64,000 bases of DNA, taken from CAHJXF01 sp038240015. Lineage in GTDB: Bacteria > Pseudomonadota > Gammaproteobacteria > Burkholderiales > Burkholderiaceae_D. Location: NCBI GenBank assembly GCA_038240015.1, contig JBBSEF010000003.1, positions 1 to 64,000 of the forward strand. Direction: 5' to 3'. Numbering within the stretch: the first letter of the stretch is position 1; each line of letters opens with the position of its first letter. The notes below the pieces were generated by a model. That model saw only the letters and a program-made list of their open reading frames with translations, was not told where the DNA came from and made no database searches. The position numbers and the translations under genes are program-made. Shown one piece after another: positions 26,069-34,137 of the stretch.

Positions 26069-28513
26069 CTATTTGACTAGCGATCTCGCTGCAGCGACCA
26101 CCGCTTGTCCCAACGACAGCCCACCGTCGTTGCTCGGGACTTGGCGATGCGTGATGACGCGAAATCGATTGGCCTCGAGTCGCTGTATGACCTGTTCCAA
26201 CAGAATACGGTTCTGAAAAACACCGCCGGACAATGCAACCGTCATGATGGCCTCTTCACCGCTCTCGTAACGAGAGAGTTTCTCGGCCATGCGCGCAATC
26301 ACGATCGCCAAGCCCTTGTGAAAGCGCGCGGCGATCACGGGGACTGCCGTGCCGAGGACCAGATCACCAAGCAGTGCCTGCCACATGGCGAGCGGTTCGA
26401 CGTACGGAAGATTGCTTCCTTTCAGGCGCGGGATGGCGAAAGGATACGCGAGCGAGTCGTCTTCTTCGTCCAGCGCTCGTCGATCGACCAGCGCCTCGAA
26501 TTCGATTGCAGCCTGGCCTTCGTATCGTGCGCGTTCGCGGCACACTCCCGCCGCGGCCGCGACCGCGTCGAACAGTCGCCCGCACGAACTCGCGAGCGGA
26601 CTGTTGACTTCGCGCGCGATCATTTCATCGAGCAGCTTGCGCGGCTTCGCTTCGAGGAATCGGCAGAGCTCAAGGTCCGCGTAGTTCATCGCGAAGCGCG
26701 CCCATCCCATTTCGGCCATCAGATGCGCGTAGGTATTGCGCCACGGCTCGTGGATCGCCTGCTCACCGCCGGGCATGGCAACCGGTTTGAAGGTTGCGAG
26801 CCGTTTGCAGTTGCGATAATCGGACAGAAAAAATTCACCGCCCCAAAGCGCGCCGTCGTCGCCCATGCCGAGGCCGTCGAGCGCAATGCCGATAACCGGC
26901 GTCGTGTCGAGGGGCAATCCGTTCTCCGCCATGCAGGCTGCGATGTGCGCGTGATGGTGCTGAACTTGCGCAAGAGGGATCGCCCTTTCTTCTGCCGAAG
27001 CCCGGCCGAGTTTGCCCGACAGGTATTCGGCATGGAGATCGACTGCGACGAGTTGCGGCTCGTGCTCGAATAACCGTAAATATTGCTCGACGCTCCTGCG
27101 GTAATCGGAATAGGTCAACGCTTCTTCGAGATCGCCGATGTGATGCGAGACGATTGCATGGCCTCCGCGCAACAGGCAAAAAGTGTTCTTCAGTTCCGCG
27201 CCCATCGCAAGGACCGACGGCGCGTCAGCAAATCCTTCGGGCAGAGGCATGGTGACGGGTGCATAGCCGCGTGACCGTCGCAAAATTCTCGGAGTGCCAT
27301 GGACCACTCTGGCCACCGAGTCGTCAACACGATGCGCGATATCGCGGTCGTGCAAGAGAAAATAGTCCGCGATGCTGGCCAGCCGCTCGCGCGCTTCGGC
27401 GTTGTCTATGCACTGCGGCTCGTCGGAACGATTGCCGCTGGTCAACACGATCGGGCGGTTCATGCGACGCAACGCCAGGTGGTGCAGCGGCGTGCTCGGA
27501 AGCATGAAGCCCAGCGTCGCTATGCCAGGCGCGACGCTGGGTGCGACGCCGAGGCAAGCGCCGACGCCGGCGTTCACGATGTCCATGATCACGATCGGCC
27601 CGGCCGCGCTTTGCAACAGTGCTTCGTCATTCTCAGTGACGACGCAGCAACTTCGAATCACCGTCAGGTCTCGCCCCATCAGCGCAAACGGTTTGCCATC
27701 GCGATGTTTTTTTTCACGCAGACGCGCCACCGCCATCTCGTTGGTTGCATCGCATGCCAACTGAAAACCGCCGAGGCTCTTGATGGCGACGATCTGCCCG
27801 CGCTGGAGCAACGAGCAAACGGCATCGACCGCATCCAGAGTCGTGAGCGCGTCGATCGCGATCGGTGCGCCATCCGCTCGCTCCAGCCACGCACGCGGAC
27901 CGCACACGTGGCAGGCGATCGGCTGCGCGTGGAAACGCCGGTCGTCGGGATCGTCGTACTCGGCGCGGCACGCGCGGCACATCGTGAACGCACGCATGGT
28001 CGTCGCGCTGCGGTCATAGGGGATCGCATCGACGATCGACAAACGCGGGCCGCAATGCGTGCAGTTGGTGAAGGGATAACGGTAGCGTCGGGTGAAGGGA
28101 TCGAAGACTTCGCGCACGCACTCTGCGCATGACGCCGCATCCGGAACGACGCCGGTACGAACGATGCGGTTGTTCGCCTCGCCGGTATGGCTGGCGACGA
28201 TTCGGAATTCGGTATCGTCGTCCAAGCCCTCGACCGATGCGCGTTCGATGGCGTCGACGCGTGCGAGCGGCGGGGCCTCGAGCGACAACGCACGGACGAA
28301 ATCGTCGACCGCATCGCTCGACCCGCAGGCGCGGATGCACACACCTTCCGCATCGTTCGCGACCCATCCGCGCAGCCCGTGACGATGGGCGAGTCGCCAC
28401 ACGTTGGGGCGAAAGCCGACGCCCTGCACCAGCCCGCGTACGCGGATCATCTCCGCCCGATCGTGGGATACCGGGGCTGCGGGCTCAATTCGCAATTCGG
28501 TGAGTTCGTTCAT
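26069..28513 (-). CDS. hypF: Carbamoyltransferase HypF
   Basis: HypF makes the carbamoyl adenylate precursor of the cyanide ligands. The 814 residues show the expected domain order: an acylphosphatase domain (RVRGLVQGVGFRPNVWRLA), two zinc-finger pairs (CAEC..CTHCGPR and CRAC..CHVCGPR), a YrdC-like domain (GGFQLACDA), and the C-terminal Kae1-like domain (VQHHHAHIAACMAENG; VALSGGVFQNRILLE). The ATG at 28513 overlaps the stop of the NHL-repeat gene, tying maturation to the Huc-type operon. Confidence 0.97.
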   Translation of the reverse strand: MNELTELRIEPAAPVSHDRAEMIRVRGLVQGVGFRPNVWRLAHRHGLRGWVANDAEGVCIRACGSSDAVDDFVRALSLEAPPLARVDAIERASVEGLDDDTEFRIVASHTGEANNRIVRTGVVPDAASCAECVREVFDPFTRRYRYPFTNCTHCGPRLSIVDAIPYDRSATTMRAFTMCRACRAEYDDPDDRRFHAQPIACHVCGPRAWLERADGAPIAIDALTTLDAVDAVCSLLQRGQIVAIKSLGGFQLACDATNEMAVARLREKKHRDGKPFALMGRDLTVIRSCCVVTENDEALLQSAAGPIVIMDIVNAGVGACLGVAPSVAPGIATLGFMLPSTPLHHLALRRMNRPIVLTSGNRSDEPQCIDNAEARERLASIADYFLLHDRDIAHRVDDSVARVVHGTPRILRRSRGYAPVTMPLPEGFADAPSVLAMGAELKNTFCLLRGGHAIVSHHIGDLEEALTYSDYRRSVEQYLRLFEHEPQLVAVDLHAEYLSGKLGRASAEERAIPLAQVQHHHAHIAACMAENGLPLDTTPVIGIALDGLGMGDDGALWGGEFFLSDYRNCKRLATFKPVAMPGGEQAIHEPWRNTYAHLMAEMGWARFAMNYADLELCRFLEAKPRKLLDEMIAREVNSPLASSCGRLFDAVAAAAGVCRERARYEGQAAIEFEALVDRRALDEEDDSLAYPFAIPRLKGSNLPYVEPLAMWQALLGDLVLGTAVPVIAARFHKGLAIVIARMAEKLSRYESGEEAIMTVALSGGVFQNRILLEQVIQRLEANRFRVITHRQVPSNDGGLSLGQAVVAAARSLVK

Positions 28514-29724
28514 GGATCGACTTCCGCCGCGACGCGCCAAACCAGGATGCGGCTGTTACCCGAATCGCTGATGACGACATGCCCTTCGCACTGCATGACT
28601 CCGTAGGGCCAGCAGAGGCTGTCGCGCACCGGACGTTGCCAACGGTTGTCGCCCTTGGCAGCGAAGTCGGGTTGACCGGCCAGCGCGCGGGCGGGCGCAC
28701 CGTTACCGCAATCATCGATGTGCCAGCCCAGCAGCCGCGAGTTGGCCGTATCCGCAACGATCAACCAACTGCCCGCCGTAGTGATTCCATACGGCATATT
28801 GAGACTGCCTGCGGTGGGCCAGTAAAGCGCTTGATTGTGATCCACCTGATGGAACGCTTCCTGGCCGAGCATCCATTCGCATGCCGCGTTGTTTCGATCG
28901 GGAATTCCGTTCCACACCATGATCCGATTGTCGCCGGCATCGGCGACGCACAGGCGCCCGGCCCATACCGCGATGCCGTGCGGCCAGCGCATGCTCGACG
29001 CGCTCGGCGTGCCGCCACCGTTCTCGTCGCGCGCGACAAAATCTTTTTGTCCGAGCACCAGGTCAGCAGGTTGTCCGTTATGCCGGGGGACGCCGTGCCA
29101 CATCAGCACACGTCGATTTCCCGTGTCGGTCACCCAGAGTCTTGCACCATCCCAATGGACGCCGTAAGGCCAGAACAGGCTCATCGCAGACGCGTCGCTG
29201 TGTGCGCGATTCGAGTCGACCGAAACGAAATTTTTTTGCCCGAGTACGACGTCCGCGGGGACGTTGTGATCTCGCGGCAGACGCTTCCATATCAGCACGC
29301 GGTGATTCCACGCGTCGGCAACGGCGATGCCGTCTGCGCACGCCGAGATACCGGTGGGTACGTTGAGCGTCGCTGCGCCTGCGCCGCCCTTGGCATTGCG
29401 ACCCTCGTGAAAAAAATCCGGTTGGCCGATGACCCAGTCCGCCGCGACGTGGTCGCCTTCAGGCACGCTCTGCCATCCGAGCAGGCGATGATGGCCGGTG
29501 TCGCATACCCACAGCGGACCGCGATCTCCGATCAGGCAAGCGCCGCGAGGGCCGAACAGCGTGTTCGCATTGGGCGTCACCGGAATGGCAAGCCCATCGG
29601 CGCCGGACTCGCCGCCGATCGACAGCATCGGTCCCTCCGGATGGAGCAGTGGGATGGCGATCGGCTCAGTCAGCGGCGGCCGTTTCAACGCCGGCGTCAG
29701 ACTGACCCGAAGCGCGGTCGTCAT
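28510..29724 (-). CDS. NHL-repeat beta-propeller protein of the hydrogenase cluster
   Basis: This 404-residue protein is built of about six repeats of the type LWVCDTGHHRLLGW, IAVADAWNHRVLIW, LWVTDTGNRRVLMW, LCVADAGDNRIMVW, LIVADTANSRLLGW and VVISDSGNSRILVW. This is an NHL beta-propeller. There is no signal peptide, so it should be cytoplasmic. Between repeats comes a conserved GQ[PK][DN]F segment. Proteins of this kind accompany Huc-type hydrogenases, but no function is established. It has SD GAGGAG, follows the Rieske fusion closely and overlaps hypF, so it is cotranscribed. Confidence 0.87.
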   Translation of the reverse strand: MTTALRVSLTPALKRPPLTEPIAIPLLHPEGPMLSIGGESGADGLAIPVTPNANTLFGPRGACLIGDRGPLWVCDTGHHRLLGWQSVPEGDHVAADWVIGQPDFFHEGRNAKGGAGAATLNVPTGISACADGIAVADAWNHRVLIWKRLPRDHNVPADVVLGQKNFVSVDSNRAHSDASAMSLFWPYGVHWDGARLWVTDTGNRRVLMWHGVPRHNGQPADLVLGQKDFVARDENGGGTPSASSMRWPHGIAVWAGRLCVADAGDNRIMVWNGIPDRNNAACEWMLGQEAFHQVDHNQALYWPTAGSLNMPYGITTAGSWLIVADTANSRLLGWHIDDCGNGAPARALAGQPDFAAKGDNRWQRPVRDSLCWPYGVMQCEGHVVISDSGNSRILVWRVAAEVDP

Positions 29725-29729
29725 CTCGG

Positions 29730-30641
29730 CTACTCCTCGAGCCTGACCTGCACCCGATTGCCGACGGCGCGCACCGCATGCACCTTGAGCTGAACCTCGG
29801 GTGCGGTAAGACACTCGCCGGACTCCAGCAGATATTGAAAGCCGTGATAGGAACACGTGATGACCCCTTCGTGCACCTCGCCCATTTCGAGCGGCATGCC
29901 GAGGTGGGCGCATCGGTTGTCGAAGCAACTCAAGCGACTGCCGTGTTTGCTCAACAGTACCGAACGCTCCTTGATCTTGCGTTCGGTGATGCCGCCTTCG
30001 GGAATTTCGTCGAGCGCCGCCGCGTCGATCCATCCGGATTGCGCGTGCAATGCGAACGGGCTGATGAAGTGAACCGTCGACCCCTCACGCTTCTGCGATT
30101 CGGGTGGACCCTTGCTGACTTGATTGATGTGAATGATTTCGGGACAGTGCGCGCGGACCGCTTTCTCCACCCCTTCGCTCAGGGTTTGGCTTGACGCAGG
30201 ACACCCGTGACACGAACCGATCAGACGGATCTCGACCGTGTCGGGCAACTTGAGCGCGACCAACTCGATGTCGCCGCCGTGAGAGTGCATCAACGGCCTG
30301 ACCTCATCGAACGCCGCCTGGAGACGGGCCTGAAGCGATTCCTTGACGAGGCCGTGAAAGCGCAGCACCCCATAGACCACCTGATCGCTCAAAGCCTCGC
30401 GCATTTTCGCCATGCTTGCGGGGTCGTCCTTGAGCGCGCGGATCAAGCGCTTCAATGCTTCCTTGTTCAGCTCTTCGATGGCCGACTTGAGCGCGTGCAC
30501 CGTGAGCACATGCCCTTCATCCCAGCCCGCCACGATCGTCTCTAGGCTGGTGATCGTGCGCGCGAGTCGATCGAGTTCGCTCGCGGAATCGTCGGCCGGT
30601 ATCGAAACGGTGCGATCACGCGCGGCTTCATTGACGTTCAT
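29730..30641 (-). CDS. NifU-like / Rieske [2Fe-2S] fusion protein
   Basis: This 303-residue protein joins two iron-sulfur modules. Residues 1-100 are helical. Residues 105-165 form a NifU C-terminal-type domain with HSHGGDIELV and CHGC (Cys144, Cys147). The last 115 residues are a Rieske domain with ligands CAH (Cys244, His246) and CSYH (Cys263, His266). Such fusions are known next to Huc-type hydrogenases and have been suggested to move electrons from the enzyme. There is no signal or membrane anchor. It lies four bases after a small membrane protein, which could be its docking partner; that is inference. Confidence 0.9.
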   Translation of the reverse strand: MNVNEAARDRTVSIPADDSASELDRLARTITSLETIVAGWDEGHVLTVHALKSAIEELNKEALKRLIRALKDDPASMAKMREALSDQVVYGVLRFHGLVKESLQARLQAAFDEVRPLMHSHGGDIELVALKLPDTVEIRLIGSCHGCPASSQTLSEGVEKAVRAHCPEIIHINQVSKGPPESQKREGSTVHFISPFALHAQSGWIDAAALDEIPEGGITERKIKERSVLLSKHGSRLSCFDNRCAHLGMPLEMGEVHEGVITCSYHGFQYLLESGECLTAPEVQLKVHAVRAVGNRVQVRLEE

Positions 30642-30645
30642 GGTC

Positions 30646-30870
30646 TCAGTTGTATTTGAGATCACGGAACAAATAAGGCTGAAGCGCGCCGGCAACGAAC
30701 GACGCGACGATGACCGCAAGCCAAAGCTGCAGGCCCGCGTAAGCGAGGACAACCACAGCAATCAACGCGACGATGAATCCGATCAGCCACTTTTTTGCGA
30801 CCTCGCGGGGTTCGCGAAACAACTTGCCTTTGAGAAATAGGCGAAATGAATTGGAGAACATGTCCCACAT
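30646..30870 (-). CDS. Small two-helix membrane protein of the hydrogenase cluster
   Basis: This 74-residue protein has an amphipathic basic N-terminus (FRLFLKGKLFREPREVAKKW) and two closely spaced hydrophobic helices (about residues 28-45 and 48-66), ending PYLFRDLKYN. AAAGGA precedes the ATG. I do not recognise a family. It lies between another small membrane protein and the NifU-Rieske gene, so a role as a membrane anchor or quinone-side partner is possible but unproven. Confidence 0.7.
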   Translation of the reverse strand: MWDMFSNSFRLFLKGKLFREPREVAKKWLIGFIVALIAVVVLAYAGLQLWLAVIVASFVAGALQPYLFRDLKYN

Positions 30871-30881
30871 GACGACATCCT

Positions 30882-31112
30882 TTAAAGCAGCGCGAGAACA
30901 ATGAGCCCGAGAATAATCCCAGGTACCGCCCCCGTCGGGCCAAACATCGCACCCATCATTGCGGCGAGTTCATTGCCCAAATCCTTGCCCGCCAATTTCA
31001 TGCCCGCGACCGCACCGCCCAAAACGGCGAATACGAAAGCCAATACGATCAATATCAGGCCGGTCGACACCGTGATTCGTCCGGCCGCGAATTGCTGAAA
31101 AATTCCTGTCAA
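30882..31112 (-). CDS. Small membrane protein of the hydrogenase cluster
   Basis: This 76-residue protein has two hydrophobic segments, about residues 15-38 (STGLILIVLAFVFAVLGGAV) and 58-76 (GAVPGIILGLIVLALL), separated by a polar stretch with KDLGNELAAMMGAMFGP. The start is a TTG with GGAGA six bases upstream. No ATG lies nearby in frame. Family not recognised. The position between the TPR gene and the second small membrane protein suggests a membrane component for the Huc-type hydrogenase. Confidence 0.65.
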   Translation of the reverse strand: MTGIFQQFAAGRITVSTGLILIVLAFVFAVLGGAVAGMKLAGKDLGNELAAMMGAMFGPTGAVPGIILGLIVLALL

Positions 31113-31150
31113 TGAAGTCTCCGATCAATCGCCGAATCAAGCGTTCATAC

Positions 31151-32161
31151 TCACGCGCTCACCCGTCCATCGCCATTGCTTCGCCCGGGCGAGATTTCGG
31201 TCAATTGCTCTTTGAGTTCATCCAGCGCCTCTTGCACAACCGACGCGCTGCCGGACTGCCCGTACATCTCGAATAGACCCAGCGCCTCGCGATACAGTTC
31301 ATGCGCGTGGCTCAGGTTGCTACGATGGCCCGCGTCCGCATTTTCGAAATTGTCGGGAAGACTTCTCAGAACATTCGCCCGGTTCGAGATCGTGTTGGCG
31401 TATTCGAGCGGCGTGTCGCGTGGGTTGCGAACCTTCAGTGCCTCGTCGTATGCGGCCATCGCGCGGATATTGTTTTCAAGAGCGTGACCCGTAGACGCGT
31501 ATTGCAGCGCATTGCCCAGGTTGTTCTGGATCATCGCGTATTCGGTGGGGTGGTCCACCAACGTAACAACCTTCAAGACCTCTTCAAACGATTGGACCGC
31601 CAGGGCTTCCCGCATCTTGCCGCGCTCGTCGGAAAGGGGAATGGACAAATACGCGATCGCGAGATTGTTATGCAGGATCGCGTATTCCTGTGGGAAAGCG
31701 TCTCGCGTGAAGACATTCAAGGCCCGGTGATAACACTGCACCGCGTCGACGATTCGCGCTTCGCCTGAGCTGACCAGCGATTGCATGACCAAGCCGAGGT
31801 TCAACTCCGTTTCCGCGCGTTCCTCCGGTCGCCCCTTCGCCTTCAGAACCGGTAGCGCCTGTTCGTAACACGCTCGAGCGCGACGCAAAGCATCGAAACC
31901 GGCGTCTGGAAGGGCTTGCAGCGCAGTTCCCATCCGTGCGCGCACGCGAGCGCTGAGCAGCGGCGCATCGGACGGACAAGTCGCGAGAGCACGCTCGTAA
32001 AGTTGAACGGCGCGGCGGAGTTGATCGGGATTTTTTGGACGAGCCTGCATGCCCATGGCAACTTCCATGAGCATTTCGGTCTTCTCTTCCGGGGTGGCAT
32101 CCTCGGCATCGACGGCGCGAAGCGCGGCCTCGTATTCCGAGTCGGATATCGCTTGGGCCAC
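31151..32161 (-). CDS. TPR-repeat protein of the hydrogenase cluster
   Basis: This 336-residue helical protein has repeated TPR-like units, for example RRAVQLYERALATCP, RRARACYEQALPVL, AVQCYHRALNVFTRD, AVQSFEEVLKVV, AMAAYDEALKVR and AHELYREALGLFE. No signal peptide. I chose the GTG at 32161 because AGGAGACGCC sits just upstream; earlier in-frame starts give an unconserved extension. TPR proteins are found in Huc-type clusters and probably act as assembly scaffolds. It lies between a 123-residue unknown and the small membrane proteins. Confidence 0.82.
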   Translation of the reverse strand: MAQAISDSEYEAALRAVDAEDATPEEKTEMLMEVAMGMQARPKNPDQLRRAVQLYERALATCPSDAPLLSARVRARMGTALQALPDAGFDALRRARACYEQALPVLKAKGRPEERAETELNLGLVMQSLVSSGEARIVDAVQCYHRALNVFTRDAFPQEYAILHNNLAIAYLSIPLSDERGKMREALAVQSFEEVLKVVTLVDHPTEYAMIQNNLGNALQYASTGHALENNIRAMAAYDEALKVRNPRDTPLEYANTISNRANVLRSLPDNFENADAGHRSNLSHAHELYREALGLFEMYGQSGSASVVQEALDELKEQLTEISPGRSNGDGRVSA

Positions 32162-32273
32162 CGGCGTCTCCTGGACTTGAATCGTTCTCTTTAACGGAAC
32201 GAATTGACTATGTTGCCCGAGTCTAGGAGGAGTGGATTGGGATGTCCAGCGCTTTTCATAATGCAAACCAAGT

Positions 32274-32645
32274 TTACACTATTGTCTTCGTCTTCCGCAA
32301 TCCCGTCAACGCCAGCGCAGACCACTCGCTGCTCCAACACACCGCGATATTCTGTTCCTGAAAGTCCTCGGCGAATTCCTTGTCGCGGAAGAATTCCTGC
32401 GCCTGAATCACGCGGTCGCCGCGCAAGTTACGTACCTTGAGGATCAGTCCTCCGGCCGATTCCTGAATCAACGGCATGATCAGAAGCATCTCGTCACGCG
32501 CGATCAACGCGACGCACTCGATGGCCGGCAAATAAACGTCGCAAATTTCCCGTGTGAGATAAATGCTGCCTCGCATTACGGATACGGTCGGCTGAACAAG
32601 GTCAGCCCCGGTTGGCAACGGATGACTAGCCGCGGTTGTATTCAT
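32274..32645 (-). CDS. Unknown protein of the hydrogenase cluster
   Basis: This 123-residue soluble protein has a beta-rich pattern in the middle (TVSVMRGSIYLTREICDVYL, MLLIMPLIQESAGGLILKVRN) and lies directly after the maturation protease, overlapping it by 20 bases. The C-terminal end has VCWSSEWSALALTGL. I recognise no family or active site. Tight coupling to the protease suggests a role in maturation or structure of the Huc-type enzyme. Confidence 0.65.
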   Translation of the reverse strand: MNTTAASHPLPTGADLVQPTVSVMRGSIYLTREICDVYLPAIECVALIARDEMLLIMPLIQESAGGLILKVRNLRGDRVIQAQEFFRDKEFAEDFQEQNIAVCWSSEWSALALTGLRKTKTIV

Positions 32646-33099
32646 CGATGGTACTTTGAATATCGCTGATGACTCTCTGCGCCGAGACCCGCACCGGAGG
32701 CGTTAGCTCCAAGCCAAGGTCGAGGCTCAAGGACTCGATCAAATACACGGTGACATCGTCGGGAAACTGGTCGCGGAAAATCCGGTGTCCCGCCGCAAGG
32801 GCGTGGTCCCAGCGGAAGGAATGCTGACCGATCACAGGTTCGGGATCGATGGTGAGCTCGGCGGCCGGCACCTTGAATATGGCTCCAGGCTCGGAACCGG
32901 TCTTCGCTGCATCGACAATGATCAACTGTCGCGCACCGCGAGCCTGATACATGATCTCCACCCCGGAAGTACCTGCATCAAAAACGCGCACGTTGTCGCG
33001 CGGATGCTGCCTCACGTAAGACTGTAGTGACTGCGCGACGAACACGCCCACACCGTCGTCGCACCGATTGGAGTTGCCACACCCGATCACCGTCAGCAT
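32626..33099 (-). CDS. Hydrogenase maturation endopeptidase (for the Huc-type enzyme)
   Basis: This 157-residue protein of the HycI/HupD peptidase family removes the C-terminal tail of the NiFe large subunit after nickel insertion. It starts MLTVIGCGNSNRCDDGVGVF, with the nickel-sensing acidic residue in the DDGVG block, and has FDAGTSGVEIMY and LIIVDAAKTG. The final conserved His may be in IGQHSFRWDHALA. It follows the HiPIP-like gene by 15 bases. A second, distinct protease lies near the group 1h genes, so each large subunit probably has its own. Confidence 0.9.
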   Translation of the reverse strand: MLTVIGCGNSNRCDDGVGVFVAQSLQSYVRQHPRDNVRVFDAGTSGVEIMYQARGARQLIIVDAAKTGSEPGAIFKVPAAELTIDPEPVIGQHSFRWDHALAAGHRIFRDQFPDDVTVYLIESLSLDLGLELTPPVRVSAQRVISDIQSTIDEYNRG

Positions 33100-33114
33100 C
33101 GTCGCAGTCTCGCC

Positions 33115-33435
33115 TCAGATTCGCCACATCCGGCATGACCATTCGGGTTTTACCGGGAACTCCAACTCGGGCAGGTTGCAATGCCGACGATGAATCTCGA
33201 AGTACATGCATGTTTCGCACGCTTCGAGCACCCCGTCATCGGCATTGCCGTACGGGCGCTCCAAAAACCCGGCGATCTTGAGCTTCCCGGTAAGATCGCC
33301 ATCTTTGATCAATTGCAATCGTGTGACGATTTTTTCTCTATCTTCACTGGTGACCGGGCGCTCGCGCCATTCTGTTTCAAGCCCACTTTCTAAAATCTTC
33401 TCTAACTCATTTCGCACCGATTCATCGTTATTCAT
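33115..33435 (-). CDS. Four-cysteine HiPIP-like protein, second copy
   Basis: This 106-residue protein has a helical N-terminal half and a C-terminal cysteine domain with C73-x2-C76-x9-C86-x14-C101 (CETCMYF, HCNLPELEFPV, WSCRMWRI end). The arrangement with aromatic residues and the terminal W-x-C-x-x-W is reminiscent of high-potential iron-sulfur proteins, which hold one [4Fe-4S] cluster; a zinc site is the alternative. No signal peptide, unlike classical HiPIP. It is a paralogue of the protein at 33728-34042, with identical cysteine spacing. Function as electron carrier for the hydrogenase is inference. Confidence 0.75.
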   Translation of the reverse strand: MNNDESVRNELEKILESGLETEWRERPVTSEDREKIVTRLQLIKDGDLTGKLKIAGFLERPYGNADDGVLEACETCMYFEIHRRHCNLPELEFPVKPEWSCRMWRI

Positions 33436-33481
33436 CAGTGACCTCTTAAATTTCCTGGAGCAGCGAATGAAGGTGTCACCG

Positions 33482-33651
33482 CTAGAATCGATAACCCAAT
33501 CCGACTCCGATGATGGTCGCTCTCAAGTTAAGCTTGTCGGTTCCCAAGTCGGTTCGAACCTCCGGCACACCTGCAAATATTTCAAATCGGCGTTGAGCGA
33601 AAGACTCTTGGTCAACCTGTAATCCAGCCCCACTTGCACTACACCTCTCAT
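33482..33651 (-). pseudogene. Outer-membrane protein OmpW 3' fragment with frameshift
   Basis: Between the two HiPIP-like genes a leftward frame starts at an ATG with AAAGGAGAG upstream and reads RGVVQVGLDYRLTKSLSLN, then ADLKYLQ. A one-base loss then shifts it to VPEVRTDLGTDKLNLRATI, then IGVGLGYRF and a stop. This is the C-terminal two strands of OmpW, including the terminal Phe typical of outer-membrane barrels. The rest of ompW is absent. It is a dead fragment, though a short peptide could still be made from the ATG. It marks a recombination point inside the hydrogenase operon. Confidence 0.78.
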
Positions 33652-33727
33652 GGTGCTCTCCTTTTCACATCTCTTCATATCGACAATTGAAGAATTGTTT
33701 TGATATTCAGGGTGACGATATTTTTTA

Positions 33728-34042
33728 TCAGATTCGCCACAGCCGGCACCACCAATTTGGCTCCACGGGGACTGCGAGCTCAGGCAAATCACACCACTTC
33801 CGATGTACCAGGTAATACATGCATTCCTGACAACGCATTTGATCCGGTCCATAGGGTTTATCGACGAAGCCGGAGATCACGAGCTTTTCTTTCAAATCGT
33901 CAGGATCCAATTTGCGAAGCTCGTCCAACAGATTTCCGAACGCGCGCGTGTCTTCCGGGAAGGGCTCGGTCTGCGTTTTCAGACCGTCCTCCATCATGCG
34001 GCCGATGGTGTCCCGCAGCGTATTTTCGTCGTCGCTATGCAC
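33728..34042 (-). CDS. Four-cysteine HiPIP-like protein, first copy
   Basis: This 104-residue protein directly follows the Huc-type large subunit. The N-terminal part is helical and acidic; then comes ISGFVDKPYG, and the cysteine domain C71-x2-C74-x9-C84-x14-C99 (CQECMYY, WCDLPELAVPV, WWCRLWRI end). I chose the GTG at 34042 since GGAGGAG is spaced correctly; the earlier GTG at 34057 overlaps that site. Its position matches that of the third Huc subunit gene in mycobacteria, but the likeness I see is to HiPIP-type cluster domains. A [4Fe-4S] or zinc site is likely. See the paralogue at 33115-33435. Confidence 0.75.
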   Translation of the reverse strand: MHSDDENTLRDTIGRMMEDGLKTQTEPFPEDTRAFGNLLDELRKLDPDDLKEKLVISGFVDKPYGPDQMRCQECMYYLVHRKWCDLPELAVPVEPNWWCRLWRI

Positions 34043-34059
34043 GGCTATCTCCTCCACGC

Positions 34060-34090
34060 AAAAAGGGGCACAAGCGATGCGCCCCTTTTT
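34060..34090. terminator. Bidirectional terminator-like hairpin after the Huc-type large subunit
   Basis: AAAAAGGGGC and GCCCCTTTTT form a perfect 10-bp stem around an 11-base loop, with a T run on the 3' side of either strand. It lies 48 bases past the large subunit stop and just before the ribosome binding site of the HiPIP-like gene. In an operon it would act as a partial terminator or as an mRNA 3'-end stabiliser, giving more hucSL message than downstream message. Confidence 0.75.
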
Positions 34091-34137
34091 CCATTGCTAA
34101 GCTGTTGATCGCTTATTGTGGGGTATGCCAGCGAGAA

